Assembly (NCBI RefSeq): GCF_020509005.1
Contig: NC_063018.1
Span: 1,178,001-1,242,000 of the forward strand
Origin: Fulvia fulva
Lineage: Eukaryota > Ascomycota > Dothideomycetes > Mycosphaerellales > Mycosphaerellaceae
Reading direction: 5' to 3'
Length of the DNA: 64,000 nucleotides
Numbering within the stretch: position 1 is the stretch's first letter; every line of letters begins with the position of its first letter. A model generated the notes under the pieces. That model made no database searches, was not told the origin of the DNA, and was given only the letters and a program-made list of their open reading frames with translations. This document shows positions 1 through 12,296 of this stretch, piece after piece. The position numbers were made by a program, and so were the translations under genes.

Positions 1-1
1 G

Positions 2-106
2 CATTTTTGTGATGGGGAGGAGGTGGGGAGTTTGGATGAGGGGGATGAGGAGGTTTGTGTGAGGGCTTTTGGGGGGCATTCTATGAGGGTGGCGTGTTGG
101 AAGTAG
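2..106 (+). CDS. possible C-terminal end of a gene cut by the window edge
   Basis: An open frame enters from the left edge and stops at TAG 104-106. It encodes about 34 residues, acidic in the middle and ending in Gly-Gly-His-Ser-Met-Arg-Val-Ala-Cys-Trp-Lys. The composition looks like real protein, but no family is recognisable and the segment is too short to prove coding. It could be the end of a gene on the plus strand, or chance. Confidence 0.25.
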   Translation, partial: HFCDGEEVGSLDEGDEEVCVRAFGGHSMRVACWK

Positions 107-813
107 GGAGGACTTGAAGGGGATGTGGTGGTGCTGATGGGCAGGTAGTGAAGGTTGGCATGTGAAGATTGAAGATGCTGCGAGGCGAGATGCACATTTC
201 AGGGCGTGCTGATAAATCTTGATGGCGGATGCGGTGTCATCGCGAGTCTGGATGTGAGAGGAGGTATGGATGAACCTTGCTTGAGCATGCGTTGTGGGAT
301 ATCCAGGTTTATGAGCATTTAACATCTACCACGGTCGTTTCGGTAGCGCGCGGGTACATCCTCTCACGACAAGGATATTTTGGCTGTCGAAGCGGTGTAT
401 ATGCCGACACGCTTCCGAGATGCTGAGGATTCGAAATGACCGTGGCAGATGTTATTGAGAATACATCTGTTTCTGCAGTAGAGGGCACGTATTGTATTCA
501 TGGCAGACTCTGTGGCTCCGACATGACTTGCTGCACAACATTGAACGCAGTAGAGAAGTATCATATGTACAGTCTTGTTGTGCCCTAAGCAGCTATCTTG
601 ACTGCATTGACGAGATCGCGGTGAGCTGGCTTCACAGCCTATTCCCTGGCTGAGCTCTCAGGGTAGCAAGACGGCATTGGCATACCGATCCACGTTCTGC
701 CCACATGTGTTGTCCCAACATGTGCGAAGTCGGATCTGCCCTCAAGATATAAAAGCTGCCAGTGCTGACACCATCGCCACCGGATCCTGCCACAGCATTG
801 ACCAAAGTCTATC
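107..813. other. intergenic, no gene seen
   Basis: Several short overlapping open frames occur on both strands, but none has recognisable motifs or plausible splice partners. The right end is the presumed promoter and 5' leader of the methyltransferase gene that starts at 814. Confidence 0.5.
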
Positions 814-1768
814 ATGGCCGCCGTTTCAGCACAAACCCCTGTCATCAAACACCATGGCGATAGCTCATCTCATTATCCTCTGTCGAATGAGTATGTCGAA
901 CTCACGCCTCGTTGATGCCGAGTCACGTTACTGACATGTCGTGTTCAGCACTATGGAGCGAGAACGTCTCCATTTCCAACATGAAGCAGTAATGGCGTTG
1001 ATGGAGCAAGAGCCGATCCACGCTCCAATCCTCGGCCACCCAGTCAAGAAAATCATAGACATCGGCTGTGGTGTGAACGCTGATATGACGAAAGTCCTCG
1101 CACAGAGATTTCCGGTGGCCAAGGTATACGGCGTAGATCTCTCAGCAATTGACGCCGAAGGCGTTGCCAGCAATGTCGAATTCATTCGCGGGAATATTGC
1201 GAATTTGATTGGAGTTGACGAGAGGCTAACTCCAGGCAGTGCTGACTATGTCTTCAGCCGGTTCCTCGTAGCCGGGATTGATGACTGGGAGGCTCACATC
1301 AAGGCTGTAGCGAGGTTGTTAGCGCCTGGTGGGTGGTTGGAGATGCATGATCTCAAAGTGTTGCATTGGTACAGCCTCCAGACGGGCGAATGTCTGTCAC
1401 GCGAATGGGAGTGGTTGAAGTCCCTCGAGAAGCGGGAACCGACGTCGGACAAGAGCGATCTGCATGGTATCAAAGACTGGAAGGGGTGGTTCAGAAGTGC
1501 TGGCTTGAATGATGTCGTCGTGAAGCCATACCGTCTTAGATACGAGCCGACCCCGATTCCTGAAGAGCCAGCTGCTGAGCTGTATGCGCAGCACGGGACG
1601 ACGATGTCCTGGATCAGTTTCGGTACGTCATGCGAGCGCTGGTTTCCAGGTCCTGAGAACGCCGAGAAGAGGCGCCACTTGATTGAGGGGTGCAAGCAGA
1701 ACTTGAGGGGCGAGAAGGGTAAGCATTTGCCCATCGTTGCGGTTTGGGGCCAGAAGCCGGGCAACTAG
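814..1768 (+). CDS. LaeA-like class I SAM-dependent methyltransferase
   Basis: Predicted 298-residue methyltransferase that transfers a methyl group from S-adenosylmethionine to an unidentified acceptor. It is spliced from exons 814-890 and 949-1768. The 58-nt intron (GTATGT...CTGAC...CAG) joins the start ATG to the methyltransferase frame. The first exon supplies the 'YPLSNDTMERERLHFQH' segment, which resembles the conserved N-terminal block of fungal LaeA-like/TdiE-like enzymes. The SAM-binding motif I follows at about residues 60-70 (IIDIGCGVN), and an acidic 'GVDLS' marks the end of beta-strand 2. Length suits the family. Related proteins often influence or take part in secondary metabolism, but there is no intact cluster next to it. 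Substrate unknown. Confidence 0.8.
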
Positions 1769-1807
1769 ATAGAAGCATGCTACCTTATAACTTGCAAGTC
1801 GTCGAGC

Positions 1808-3266
1808 TCACGGAGATATCCTCGCCAAGAGCGTTGGGTTTGATGCCGAGAGGTGCCCGTGCTTTCGTGCTACCCATCCGTCTGTTTGGCAGTCCACGAT
1901 AGTCAGTCGCTCTAGCCTTTCCGCTCCCGGTTCATGAAGGATTGCGATATCCACAGGGCGAAGCCCCGGGCGCTCACAATACACTAGAGCTAAGATTAGT
2001 ACCGCATGTTGGCTTTCAGGACAGAGGTAACCTACCGACAAGCTCTTTCAGAGAGTCTGGCGTCACACTCTCAAGACAATGCTTGACTTCGTTCCCGTCA
2101 TCAGAGTCAGAGAAGTCTCCAGCCGGCACGAAACTGTCGTCGCGATGTGTGCCAAACAACGCTATGGATGAGACATGAAGGCTGTTCAAATGCACGAGGT
2201 CTCGCATTGAACCAAGACCGGGAAGATGACAATTCTGCAAATATTCGTCGTTCAGGTCGCCTGTGATATTCCGAAAGTCATCATCATCGAGCATGAAGTC
2301 CCGAGGGTGTTCGAGATGGACCTGTTCTAGACTTGGGCAGCTTTCGCGAATTGAGTCGCCCAGATCCGCCCAGTCGAAGCGCCTGTAATTGTCTTCGCGG
2401 GAGGGCCATTCGATCAACAGAGACCTCAAGCCAACGCACTCCCGCAGGAGCTCTGAAAGATCCTCTGGCTTCGCAAAGCAATCCGTGATCTCGAGCGTCT
2501 CGACTCGAGAGCGAAAAGTCACTCCTTCGTGATGGGAATCTAGGCTTGATATTTGGTCGAAAGTGTTTGTATGGAGTCTTTGCAGCTTCGGAAGCCACAG
2601 TAGCGACTCGATATGGAGCACGCTGACCTGCAGCTCGGATGTCGATTCGAGCTGCACGGTCCTGATTTTGTGGAAGCTTGTCGTGTTTTGAAGTGCTACG
2701 TTGCATTGTTCTTGAGAGTGTAGTGTCAGGTCAGCCCCTTCAGCGGCCCGTATCCCATGGACGATGTCATCGAACCCATACCAATGCCACAGATCTCTCA
2801 AGTTGCCCTTGAGATGCAACGTCTTGGCTTTGGGACAGATCGTCAGTAGCGTAAGGAGACAGTATTCTTCAGATATTGTGTCCTCATTGATCTCCAGATA
2901 CTCAAAGATGTCCGTTGCGAGATCCAAGTCGCGCCGCACCAGGTCCTCGATCGCTTCCAGCTCCAAATCCACCTCGATAGGTCTGTCCTCTGTGCTGCCT
3001 TCCTCGATAAAGTGAATGACTTCCTCGACATGCTGTGTGAGTGGCAGATTCCGGCTCATCGTCCGTAGCAATAACTGCAGTCGACGGAATCTCTCGGCCG
3101 ATTCCAGGTCTAGATCGCAGATACCGATGCTTCTATAGAGAAGCGGCATGGCCAACTCGTGCAGAGCTCTGCTGACGCGACATATCGCAGCGCATGTTTT
3201 CTTGTCGTTGAAGTCCAGGAACGAGAGTATGTGCTCGACAAGTTCGACAGGTAGTGTAGAGAACAT
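1808..3266 (-). CDS. F-box domain protein with leucine-rich-like C-terminus
   Basis: Predicted 470-residue protein starting at 3266 with an F-box at its very N-terminus (FSTLPVELVEHILSFLDF, then the C-x-x-V-S-R-x-L pattern). F-box proteins bind Skp1 and present substrates to SCF ubiquitin ligases. The remainder is a series of Leu-rich strands with aromatic and acidic residues, as in fungal F-box/LRR proteins of unknown target. An upstream in-frame ATG at 3377 exists, but the F-box Met is the natural start. A 46-nt intron at 1990-2035 (GTAGGT...TACTAAT...TAG) removes a stop near 2016 and adds about 60 residues. The branch site lies unusually close to the acceptor, so the last exon is less certain. 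The target is not deducible. Confidence 0.75.
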
Positions 3267-3545
3267 TGCTGTCCTTTCCTCTGGGAAAATGTCCGTATTT
3301 GCCAGTAGCGCGATGTCCGTTGATGAGGTGATGGCGATGAGATGCAAACAGTATGTGAACAGATGTTGTTCTACCAAACATGAAGCCGGCAGAATGCCGA
3401 CACACGCAACCGCGCCTGGACTTAGTTACGCTAGCGCGCGATATCAGCTGATAGAGTGTCACATGACTGAGCTTTCGACCGATGCCACCTCAATCGATCG
3501 ACCGTCCTTGCTGTCATTAAACCGTGGACAGCAACACCATCCACC

Positions 3546-6500
3546 TCACACCCCACCCTCCCTCCCCTTCCCCTCCCCCACCTCCCAAATCGACTCCCTC
3601 ACCCGATCCATCCGTATAGGCTTACTGATAAACCTATCCACCCCACTCCCCAACGCATCCTGCCTCGCCTGCTCCGTGACTAGCGCAGTGAGTGCATATA
3701 TCGGCGTTCTGGACACCGCACTCTGCATCTCATAGGTACGGATCTCGCGGGTCGCTTGGTACCCGTCCTTGACGGGCATGGAGAGGTCCATGAAGACGAG
3801 GTCGAAAATAGTGGTGGTGAAGGCGTCGATGGCTTGTTGTCCGTCCTCGGCGAGCGTGACGGTGCAGCCGATCTTTTGGGCGCACATGCTGAGGACTTTG
3901 AGGTTGGTGGGGTTGTCGTCGACGATGAGAATGTGGATGTGGATGGGGGGTTTGGGGGTGTTGGGTAAGTGCGAGACAACGCGGTCTGGTGTCGAGTTCG
4001 GGGAGGTTGGGGTGTCCAGTTGTTGCGTGGTGGTAGTTGTCGTCGTTGTCTTCACGGATGTGATCGATGTGCTCTGCATGGCCTTTGCCAAATCCGATGT
4101 GGACCTTTTTCGTCGGGTCGATGGCACGTCTTGCCTCGTCGACGACTTGCCGCCTCCCCTGCGTCGCTCAAGTAAGTTGAGCAGAGCGGTTGTCAGTTGC
4201 CTAGGGCCAAAAGGCTGTTTCAAGCGCGCCTCAGCCACGGCAGAGCCATCTCCAGTAGCATCTTCACCTCCCCTGATACTTCGAAGTACCCAAGCATAGC
4301 CCGTTGCGTCGTGGCCAGCATGTTGCAGTACAAGGTGGTGCTTGCCTGAGTCAACTATAGCAGCTGGCGGCCTATCGAAGGACACATCCATGCCTAGCGA
4401 TCTCGCCGCAATGCTTGCGAACAACGACCTTGTGGCAGAAACATTTTCGTTCTCTGACTCGTTCGCTGGACTTGCCGTCTCCAATGCTGGTAGTAAAAGC
4501 TGCAGATCTCGGAGTCTTCCAACATCGTCAAAACGCTGGCTTCTTGTCGTTCCTTCACTTTTTCGGAGCCTGCCCTGTGCCCTTAGCGTGTCCCCGATGG
4601 GCACGACCACACGGACAGTAGTTCCAAACCCTACCTCACTCCAAACTTCAATCGTCCCTTGAAGTCCTTCAACGAGTCTCTGCACGATACTCAGACCGAG
4701 CCCAGTCCCAATGGACAGGTTGTCCTCTTGGGCAAAAGGCAGGAAGAGCCGGTGTTGCAGGTACTCTTTACTGATTCCACAGCCAGTATCCACGATCTCA
4801 AGGCATACTGCCCCGTTTTCCATATTGCCTTCTTCAGAGTGTTGATCATTCAGATTAAGTCTCACGTTGATGCGTCCTTCGGAAGTGTACTTCAGAGCAT
4901 TTCCTAGAAGGTTCATGACGATTCGCTTCCAGGCACCAGGTTCGGTCTCGAAGGACCAATTGATCGCTGGTTCGACATCGATAAGCACGATGGTCTGGTC
5001 AGATGCGTGGCTCTGGCATTGCCAAGTATCAGGCGCGGTCCTCTCTGATCCGGCAGTTTCACTTCCAAAGTCTTGTGGTGGTTGACGGGCAGCGAAACCT
5101 AGATACACCCCTTCTACTACGTCTTGGACTAGTGTGCTCAGATCCACCACGGTGAAGCGTCTTGCGTTCTCTTCTGGAGAGGCAATGTCTGCGGTGCTGG
5201 GAAGATCGGCGGGTCGAGTGATCAGGCTATTGATCCTACGTCGCGCCAGATCAGCAGGTGGCCTCTGACCAAGATCGGCACGACTTACTTTGCAAAGTCC
5301 AATAAGTGGTCAACTGTGTCCAGCAGAGTTGTGCCGCATGAGGCGATGGTGTCCAACATTGAGACTTCCTCGCTGGACTTTATGCTCTCACGTAGCAGTT
5401 CGGTGCCTGCAAGGATACCGTGGAGTGGCGATCTCAGCTCATGCGAGACTGACGCGATGAAGTTGGATTTTACATCAGAAAGAGCGGCAGCTTCAAGCCG
5501 TGAGACTTCGGACATGATTGAATTGCCGAAGGCGGAGAAGTAGTTGAGGTCTGCAACAGACAAGATACGGGTTGGATCCTGGCCATACTTGTTAGCGCAC
5601 TATTGCAGACAGTTCTCACTATAGGTAATGCCCACCGAAGTCCACCCTATGCAAGCAGCGAACCAACGATCCTTTGGATAGTCCCAGAGCGGCAAGAAAA
5701 TAATCGAGCGCGCCATAGGAATCGCTCTGAACATGTCGGCCGCGTCCCGCTTTTCTTGTTCCTCATCGTCAGGTGGCACAAGCCCAAATGTGCGTCGAGA
5801 AGGGTGCTTTCTGTATTGCTGGTTCAGATCAGTATGCGACCGGATGATGACGCCCTGTGTATCTGAAGAGAGTATGTGCCCGAAGGGATAGCGTGCTAGC
5901 ATCCGTGCCAGGAGGGCATCCTTGAGCTTCAGGTTGCTGCCGTCAGGGTTGATTCCGTTGCGTGGTCCAGCTTCTATCGAGTAGCCAAAAAGCCGAGCGT
6001 TCGAAGCGTCATGTGCAGGAGACTGAAGACCAACGTTAGTACAGCTACTCGTGCTTGGGCGCTGTGATGTGCTCGTGGTGGCCTCCAAGGTATCCTGTAC
6101 GCATAGTAAGTCAAGTCAATCAAAATGGCGTTCAGTGAAGGAGAGATGTACGGACCATAAACGCCACTCCTTGCAGCTCCATCGACTGATGCACGATATT
6201 CCCGGCTCTGAAGAAAGCCTTCGATACTTCAGGCGAGAGGATTGTGTTCTGCTCAGGTTCCAGGATAGATTGGCTACTTTCTGACGCGAGGAACGAAGTC
6301 TTACGTGCGAAAGAGACATCGGCAGATTCGGTAGTGGTCTTGGAAGTACTTTGCGCGGGCGATATGTGCGTAGAAGGCACACTCTCCGTGCTGGGACTGC
6401 GCGTGCTAGAGCCCGCCGAGGTGTCAGTTGGATCGGGGACTTGCCTTATTGCTGGTGGTCGCGCCACGTCCATGCTAGCTAACATTGTCCGCTGTTCTCG

Positions 6501-7340
6501 AAGACTGGAGACGCCCGCGACGTATGAGCCTATGCCGCGCACGAGTCCTTCCACGCGTTGGAACTCAAGCCGCGACTTCATGAGATCCAGATGAGACATG
6601 ATGTTACTGGCAACGTCGGCCAATGTTGCAATTTCGGCATCATTGTAGTCTCTTGGTTTGTCGTCGACAACGCAATAAGATCCAATGACGAATCCGCTTG
6701 GACTCGTCAAGGGAACCTCTGCATAGCTGCGCATGTATGGAAAGCCCGTCACGTACGGCCGAGTCGCGAAGTGTGCATCGGCTTCAAAGTTGTGGATGAC
6801 ATAACGCGAATGATCGGCGTATACGTTGGGTGTATCAATAGTCATGTCGTCGGAGGTGAAGACTTTAATAGTCTGGGGACAGACTCCCCAGCTGAGCTCC
6901 AGGCTTCGAAAACCAAGATACAGGCCATCGTTGTGCGCTTTCAAGCCTTGAGGGGAAGAAGTGTTCGACCTGGTAGCTTCGCCTGGAAAGGTTCAGCAAG
7001 TTGGTCGGCTGGAGGATGAGCATGGCCAGCGCACCGATGATGTACTGATGTGAGCTGTCAATCAGAGAGATGAAGGAGCGCTCGCATTCGAGCTTGTAAA
7101 CGCCCAGCTGTGCTAATGCCGTCAGCGTCGGGTCTGGAAACGGCGCTGGGGTTTCGAGGTCGGGTTGTGGTGCTCGTGGCACAATGGAAGCAGCTGTAAA
7201 GTATCTACACGCCAGTCAGTAAGCCACAGATGTCGGGATGGCGTGGCATCTGACTTGGCCAATTCGAGCGATCGTGATCTTTCTTGTAGGAAGGATTCGG
7301 GAGGATCCGCTTCGCACGGTACGGCTGGGACGATGTTCAT
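3546..7340 (-). CDS. GAF-domain hybrid sensor histidine kinase
   Basis: Six-exon gene encoding a predicted 1,173-residue hybrid histidine kinase of the fungal two-component phosphorelay. It would autophosphorylate on His and pass phosphate to its own receiver domain, then to an HPt protein. Introns placed: 7205-7254, 6983-7034, 6095-6155, 5579-5635 and 5236-5288. Splicing them gives one continuous frame divisible by three. A GAF-like sensor region spans roughly residues 60-300. The H-box (SVSHELRSPLHG) puts the phospho-accepting His at about 560. The ATPase domain has N-box Asn (about 723), DTGCGIS (about 760) and GTGLGLS (about 787). The C-terminal receiver has paired acidic residues in LIVDDN, phospho-acceptor Asp in FMDLSMP (about 1093) and the conserved Lys (about 1148). 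A poly-Thr, low-complexity linker precedes the receiver. No transmembrane segment is seen, so it is probably cytosolic. The ligand is unknown. Confidence 0.88.
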
Positions 7341-7843
7341 GCTACGGATGGCGAGAAGTCAGGATGACCAAACGAGAGGGGTGGTGTGAAGAAGTGTCAT
7401 CTCTGCGGAATCCCTGCTGCACACGCACGCATTCTCCGCGTGGTGCCCACAAGACAGAGCTCCCACGACACCGATGAGGGCAGGCTAATCAAGACACTCT
7501 TCGTGTGTCATACGCGATTCGTCCTACCCCCTACCTCGTGCGCTACGATCAACAAGCCACGGCGTTGATGCACAGCCGCAATCCTTGTTCTTGAGATCCG
7601 CCATCGAGCAAGGATCATATCGATTGCGACCAAGGAACGATGCTATGTTTGATGCCTGTCGACATTCGACGTTGTTGGTGGCAGATGTTGTTGGTCGGTA
7701 CATGTATGTACCACGTGCGCCACGCGAAGCACCAGACATACTGCCTCTGAGGCTCGTGTTGACAACCTTCCAGCCCAGAAGCGCCACTCTGCTACGACCA
7801 GTGATGATATTCCATCCATCTACTCGGTGACGAGGCGCGTAGG
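7341..7843. promoter_or_regulatory. divergent promoter region
   Basis: About 500 bp separate the start codons of the histidine kinase (minus) and the ADCK2-like kinase (plus), so both promoters must lie here. A CACGTG E-box-like palindrome occurs near 7712. No other regulatory element can be supported. Confidence 0.4.
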
Positions 7844-10011
7844 ATGCGAGTCGCCGCCTCCCTTGGCCGGGCATGCACTGGCTTCAGCAGTCGACCCGTC
7901 CGGCCTCAGGTCCTGCGGCACATACAGTGCAGCATACGAAGCGGCCGACCGACAAAGTCATTCTCGATATTACGCACTGCGCGCAACACCTTCCGAGCGC
8001 CACCCGCGCCAGTCAAAGGAGGAAGTCTGCTCCTCGCAGCACTCAGTCCCGCCGCATTCATACACATCGCCGAGGACGATGATAATGGAGGTGGCCTCAC
8101 GCACGAGGAGCATATGCTCCAGCTCTCACGACAGGAATTGGCAGAGCAGGTGCCCGATCGCTTGGAATACAGCACAAAGTTCAGAAGGAGTATTTGGAGA
8201 TTTGTGGATACATGGATTGTGGAGCCTTTGGCCACAGCATTGCGCTTCTTACATCTGGTCATCATCTTTGTGCCAGTCATTGCAACCATGCCCGTCATAT
8301 GCTTCGGCGGACGGCAACACGATCGAGACGACCAGAGGAGCGGCACGTTATGGTGGTATGGCTTCCTCGTGTCCAGCATGGAAAGAGCGGGGCCAGCGTT
8401 CATCAAGCTGGGACAGTGGGCGGCCAGCAGAACAGATGTCTTTCCAAAGGCAATGTGCAGTGTCATGGGCGCGTTACACAGCAATGCGCCAGCACACAGC
8501 TTAAAGGTCACGAAAGAGACGATAGAGAGAAGCTTCGGCATGCGCTTCGAGCTCATCTTTGAGGAGTTCAGCGAGAAGCCACTGGGTGTCGGCGCAATCG
8601 CACAAGTCTACAAAGCGAAGCTCAAGCCAGACCTGGCTGTCAGCAATCCTGATCAGTACGATGCGGGCGAAGAGCACCCCACACTGCGAGAAAGAGCATT
8701 GAAGTCGGTGGATCCGCTATTGAAGAGCACACCGCAGCGGATACCCAGCACATATGTCGCGATCAAGGTCCTTCACCCGAAGATTGAAAGGATAGTCAGG
8801 CGAGATCTGAAGATCATGGGCTTCTTCGCGAACATCATCAATGCGATACCGACCATGGAGTGGCTGTCATTCCCGGATGAGGTGCAGCAGTTTGGCGAGA
8901 TGATGCGACTGCAACTCGATCTTCGGATAGAAGCTGCGAACTTGACACTGTTCAGGAAGAACTTCAGGAATCGCCCTACAGCTTGGTTTCCGTACCCTTA
9001 CACGCAGTACACATCTCGACAAGTGCTGGTAGAAGAGTTCGCTACCGGTATCCCACTCGAACACTTCCTTGAGAATGGCGGCGGTATCTTCCAAAAGGAG
9101 ATTGCAGATGAGGGACTAGACGCATTCCTGCACATGCTTCTGCTCGACAACTTCATTCATGCCGACTTGCATCCCGGAAACATCATGGTTCGCTTCTACA
9201 AGCCCGTCCCGCTGCGAGGTGAGGCAAAGTTCAGCGCGTTTAAAAGGATAATCAAGAACACTCCCAAGGACGACGTCGAAGGTTCTGAAGATGTGACTGA
9301 AGACGTCCTAGCACGCCTTCGCCCTCATCGACATGATAAATCATCATGGCTTGAGACCTTGCAGAAAATTGACGAGGAAAACTACACACCGCAACTCATC
9401 TTCATTGATACTGGTCTGGTGACAGAACTCAACGAAACGAACCGAGCAAACTTCCTAGCTCTCTTCAAGGCTGTTGCCGAGTTCGACGGCTACAAAGCTG
9501 GCCACCTGATGGTCGAGAGATGCAGACAACCCGATGCGGTCATCGACAAAGAGGTCTTCGCACTCAGGATGCAGCATCTTGTACTTGGTGTGAAGAGCAA
9601 GACTTTCGCCTTGGGCAACATCAAAATCGGCGATATCCTGAACGAAGTCCTTGACATGGTCCGAGGTCACCACGTCAGACTTGAAGGTGACTTCATTAAC
9701 GTTGTCCTCTCGATCCTTCTGCTAGAAGGTATTGGGCGGACTTTGGACCCTAGCATGGATCTATTCTCAGGGTGAGACATTTTGATAATCCATAATTTCA
9801 AGTCAATGTTGCTAATGGTACTCATAGGGCACTGCCTATTCTTCGACAGCTCGGCGCGCAGAATGCAAAGGGCGGATTGAAGAGCTTACAGTCTGGAGAT
9901 CTCTCCATGATCAAGGTCTGGGCGGGTCTCGAGGCGAGGAAGTTCTTGCAGGCGAGTATCGAGAGTGTGGAGATGTGCGTCAAGTATGATCAGTTGTCGC
10001 CTAACATTTAG
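7844..10011 (+). CDS. ADCK2/Cqd1-like mitochondrial UbiB-family kinase
   Basis: Predicted 703-residue atypical kinase of the ABC1/ADCK/UbiB family, probably at the mitochondrial inner membrane and linked to coenzyme Q distribution, as for yeast Cqd1. Exons are 7844-9771 and 9828-10011, with a 56-nt intron. The N-terminus is Arg/Ser-rich without acidic residues, like a mitochondrial presequence. A hydrophobic segment at about 132-154 could span the membrane. The family-specific KxGQ motif is at 188-191, and the Ala/Gly-rich nucleotide loop is GVGAIAQ (248-254), the variant form seen in the ADCK2 branch. Other key residues are the catalytic Lys in VAIKV (308), HADLHPGN (439-446) and the metal-binding Asp of FIDTG (522). 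Every family motif is present and the frame is clean. Assignment to the ADCK2 rather than ADCK1/5 branch rests on the loop and the QLDLRIEAANL segment. Confidence 0.87.
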
Positions 10012-10444
10012 AGGAATATATTGCGTTGCATAGCGAGGAGTTCTGGATCACCATGCAGGTCATCTTCTCCAGCTTCAATACATTACTGTAGCATCAGCGC
10101 CATCATGGCTTCTCCGCAAGCCCCGTAGAAGTCATGCACTCCGCATCGGCAGTTCCAATACTGAGCAGGTCCCGAGGCCGAACCGAGACAATACTGCCCG
10201 TAACGCCAATCTGGCAATGTTTTGGTCGAGCGAGGATGCATCTCCCCTTCCTACTGCTGCGTCCTTGAGGGCCGATGTTCGTCATCGTGCCTGGCATACT
10301 AGATCCAGCTTCCTCATCTAGGCCATGCACATTCCCCTCGAAGCAAGTCCTGTAACCTCTTCCAAGCCCCGAACACCATATATACAGTACAGCTAATCCA
10401 CGGCCCCGTTCCCAGCTGATCTCTGTCCCCAATCTTCACTCAAC
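10012..10444. other. intergenic; promoter side of the cutinase gene
   Basis: No supported gene. A TATA-like stretch (CATATATACA) near 10377 lies about 65 bp before the ATG of the cutinase remnant and could be its core promoter. Confidence 0.4.
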
Positions 10445-10812
10445 ATGCATCTCCTCACCACCTCAATCCTAGCAACTCTCGCCACCGCCGCAACCATCCC
10501 CATCCCCCTCATCCACCACCTCCCGCACAGGCTGGACCTCCATCCTCACAGCCAGCGGCGTCGAAAACGGCGTCTGCGCCCCCCTCACCGTCCTCTTCGC
10601 CCGCGGCACTAACGAGCCAGGCAACATCGGAGACACGGTCGGCGAGCCCATGTTCCGGGCCTTTTCAAATGCATTGAATGGCAACGTCGCGCTTCAGGGT
10701 GTCAACTACCCAGCGGACTCGTATGGGAATGTCGTGAAAGGGGCTACCGGGGCGCCGAGTATGGTTGCCCTGGCACGACTGGCGAGGGAGCAGTGTCCCC
10801 AGATGAAGGTGG

Positions 10813-10827
10813 CGGTGACGGGATATA
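10813..10827. repeat. 15-bp target-site duplication, left copy
   Basis: The 15 bases CGGTGACGGGATATA occur here and, identically, at 13117-13131. They directly flank the LINE. Both copies read as cutinase coding sequence just before the SQG motif, which proves a target-site duplication made by the insertion. Confidence 0.85.
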
Positions 10828-11013
10828 TATATTATTCATTAAGCTGTTGTGGTGCCTCCTGGCCCATGCAGCTGTTCTACGTACTTCTGTCTTTCGAAGG
10901 GGAAACCGCTCGCGGTGAAAACCCCTCTCCTCTCCTATGCTACTGTTGTCCGTTGTTTGCCTTCCCGCTTTCCTTATAGAGGGTGCACTAGTGTCATGGG
11001 CCTGCCCTGATGA

Positions 11014-11988
11014 CTACCTTGTCTGCATCCCCTTGGTCTCCCTCCTCTTCTCTATCCACTCCTCCGTCTCGTTGGCTAGTTTAAACTGGGTGAGGTATCC
11101 TTGTCTTAGGACCCAACGTGCTATCCTCTGTACGTCGCTCTTGTTCGTAACGATCGACTGGTAGTCGCGTCTAGCTGCTCTCGCTCTCCATGTGCTCCGC
11201 CCTTCTACCCACTGTGGGCACCGTACGACCATGTGTTCCGGGTTCTGCGACGGGTAGCCACACTCGCACGCTGGGTTGTCTATGTCTGGGACGTTCCTCC
11301 TGTACAAGTAAGCCCGAAGCCCGATGTGTTCGGACCGGATTTGGATTGTTACGCTTGCTTCTGCCCTTGTAAGGTCGCGGTATAGGAGGTAGTTGTGTCT
11401 CTGGAAGGTTCGTAGGGCTAGGGGGCCTGTTCTCGCTAGCGGGTTGCTGTTCCATTCCTGTTCCCACAGGCAGCCGGCTACCTGCTCTGCGAGTCTCTGG
11501 GACTTTCCCTTGTTCCCCTTCCTTTCCCGGGTTCTTCGTCCCTCCTCCTCCCTCGCTAGCCACTCCGGCGTTCCTTGTATTTTCCTAAAAACCCGTAAGT
11601 CGTCCCGCTTCTGACTCCTCCTTACGTGCGGTCCTATATGTAGCCGGCTGTATCTCTGTGCGATTCGTGCTGTCTCATCGTAGATAGTTTGCTGTACTGG
11701 GTACCCTATCGTCTTCGCCGCATATTGGATCCTCATCCCTTGGATGTAGTGACGGATAGGTGGTGTCCCGGTCTCCATCTCGGCTACTCTCGTCGGTGTA
11801 GTCTTGTACGCTCCGAGAATTCTTCTTAAGTTGCCTGCTTGGGTTCGATTAAGAGGCTGTTCGATCCGTCGCGGCACTGCCTTGTCGACTCCCCCCGTGC
11901 CCCAGATTTGTGCCCCGTAAAGCATCGCTGGTCGAACGATTGCTTTGTACATTATTCTTGCTTTGTCGAAGGTCGCCCCCCCCCCCAC
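11014..11988 (-). pseudogene. LINE C-terminal region with Cys/His knuckle
   Basis: Continuation of the LINE polyprotein after a frameshift at a run of C (about 11979-11990). It begins with the thumb-region motif ARIMYKAIVRPAMLYGAQIWG and ends with a C-x-C-x(10)-H-x(4)-C pattern (CECGYPSQNPEHMVVRC), the knuckle often found after the reverse transcriptase in fungal LINEs. It stops at 11014. It is broken off from the reverse transcriptase and presumably untranslated. Confidence 0.7.
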
Positions 11989-12296
11989 GTTGACTTAGTA
12001 AGACGTGTTATTGATGCCTCGTTTACTTGTGCTCTGTTCTGGGCCTTCTTGATCTATGGATTCCAGCTTAGCTTCGGGTCTAGCCAGATTCCTAGTACTC
12101 GGAGTTCGGGGGAGGGCTTCGTCTCGCATCCCTAGATTGTTATAGTTGCCTGCATGTTGTGGTGGGTCCTCGCTTTACTAAAGTGGATCAGCTGGTATTT
12201 CTCTGGGGCAAAACGGACGCCGTGGCGTCTAGCCCAGTCCTCGCATGCTCTGTGTCTCTCCGTAAGTAGTCTACAGTTTTCCTCCGTTGTCGCGGA

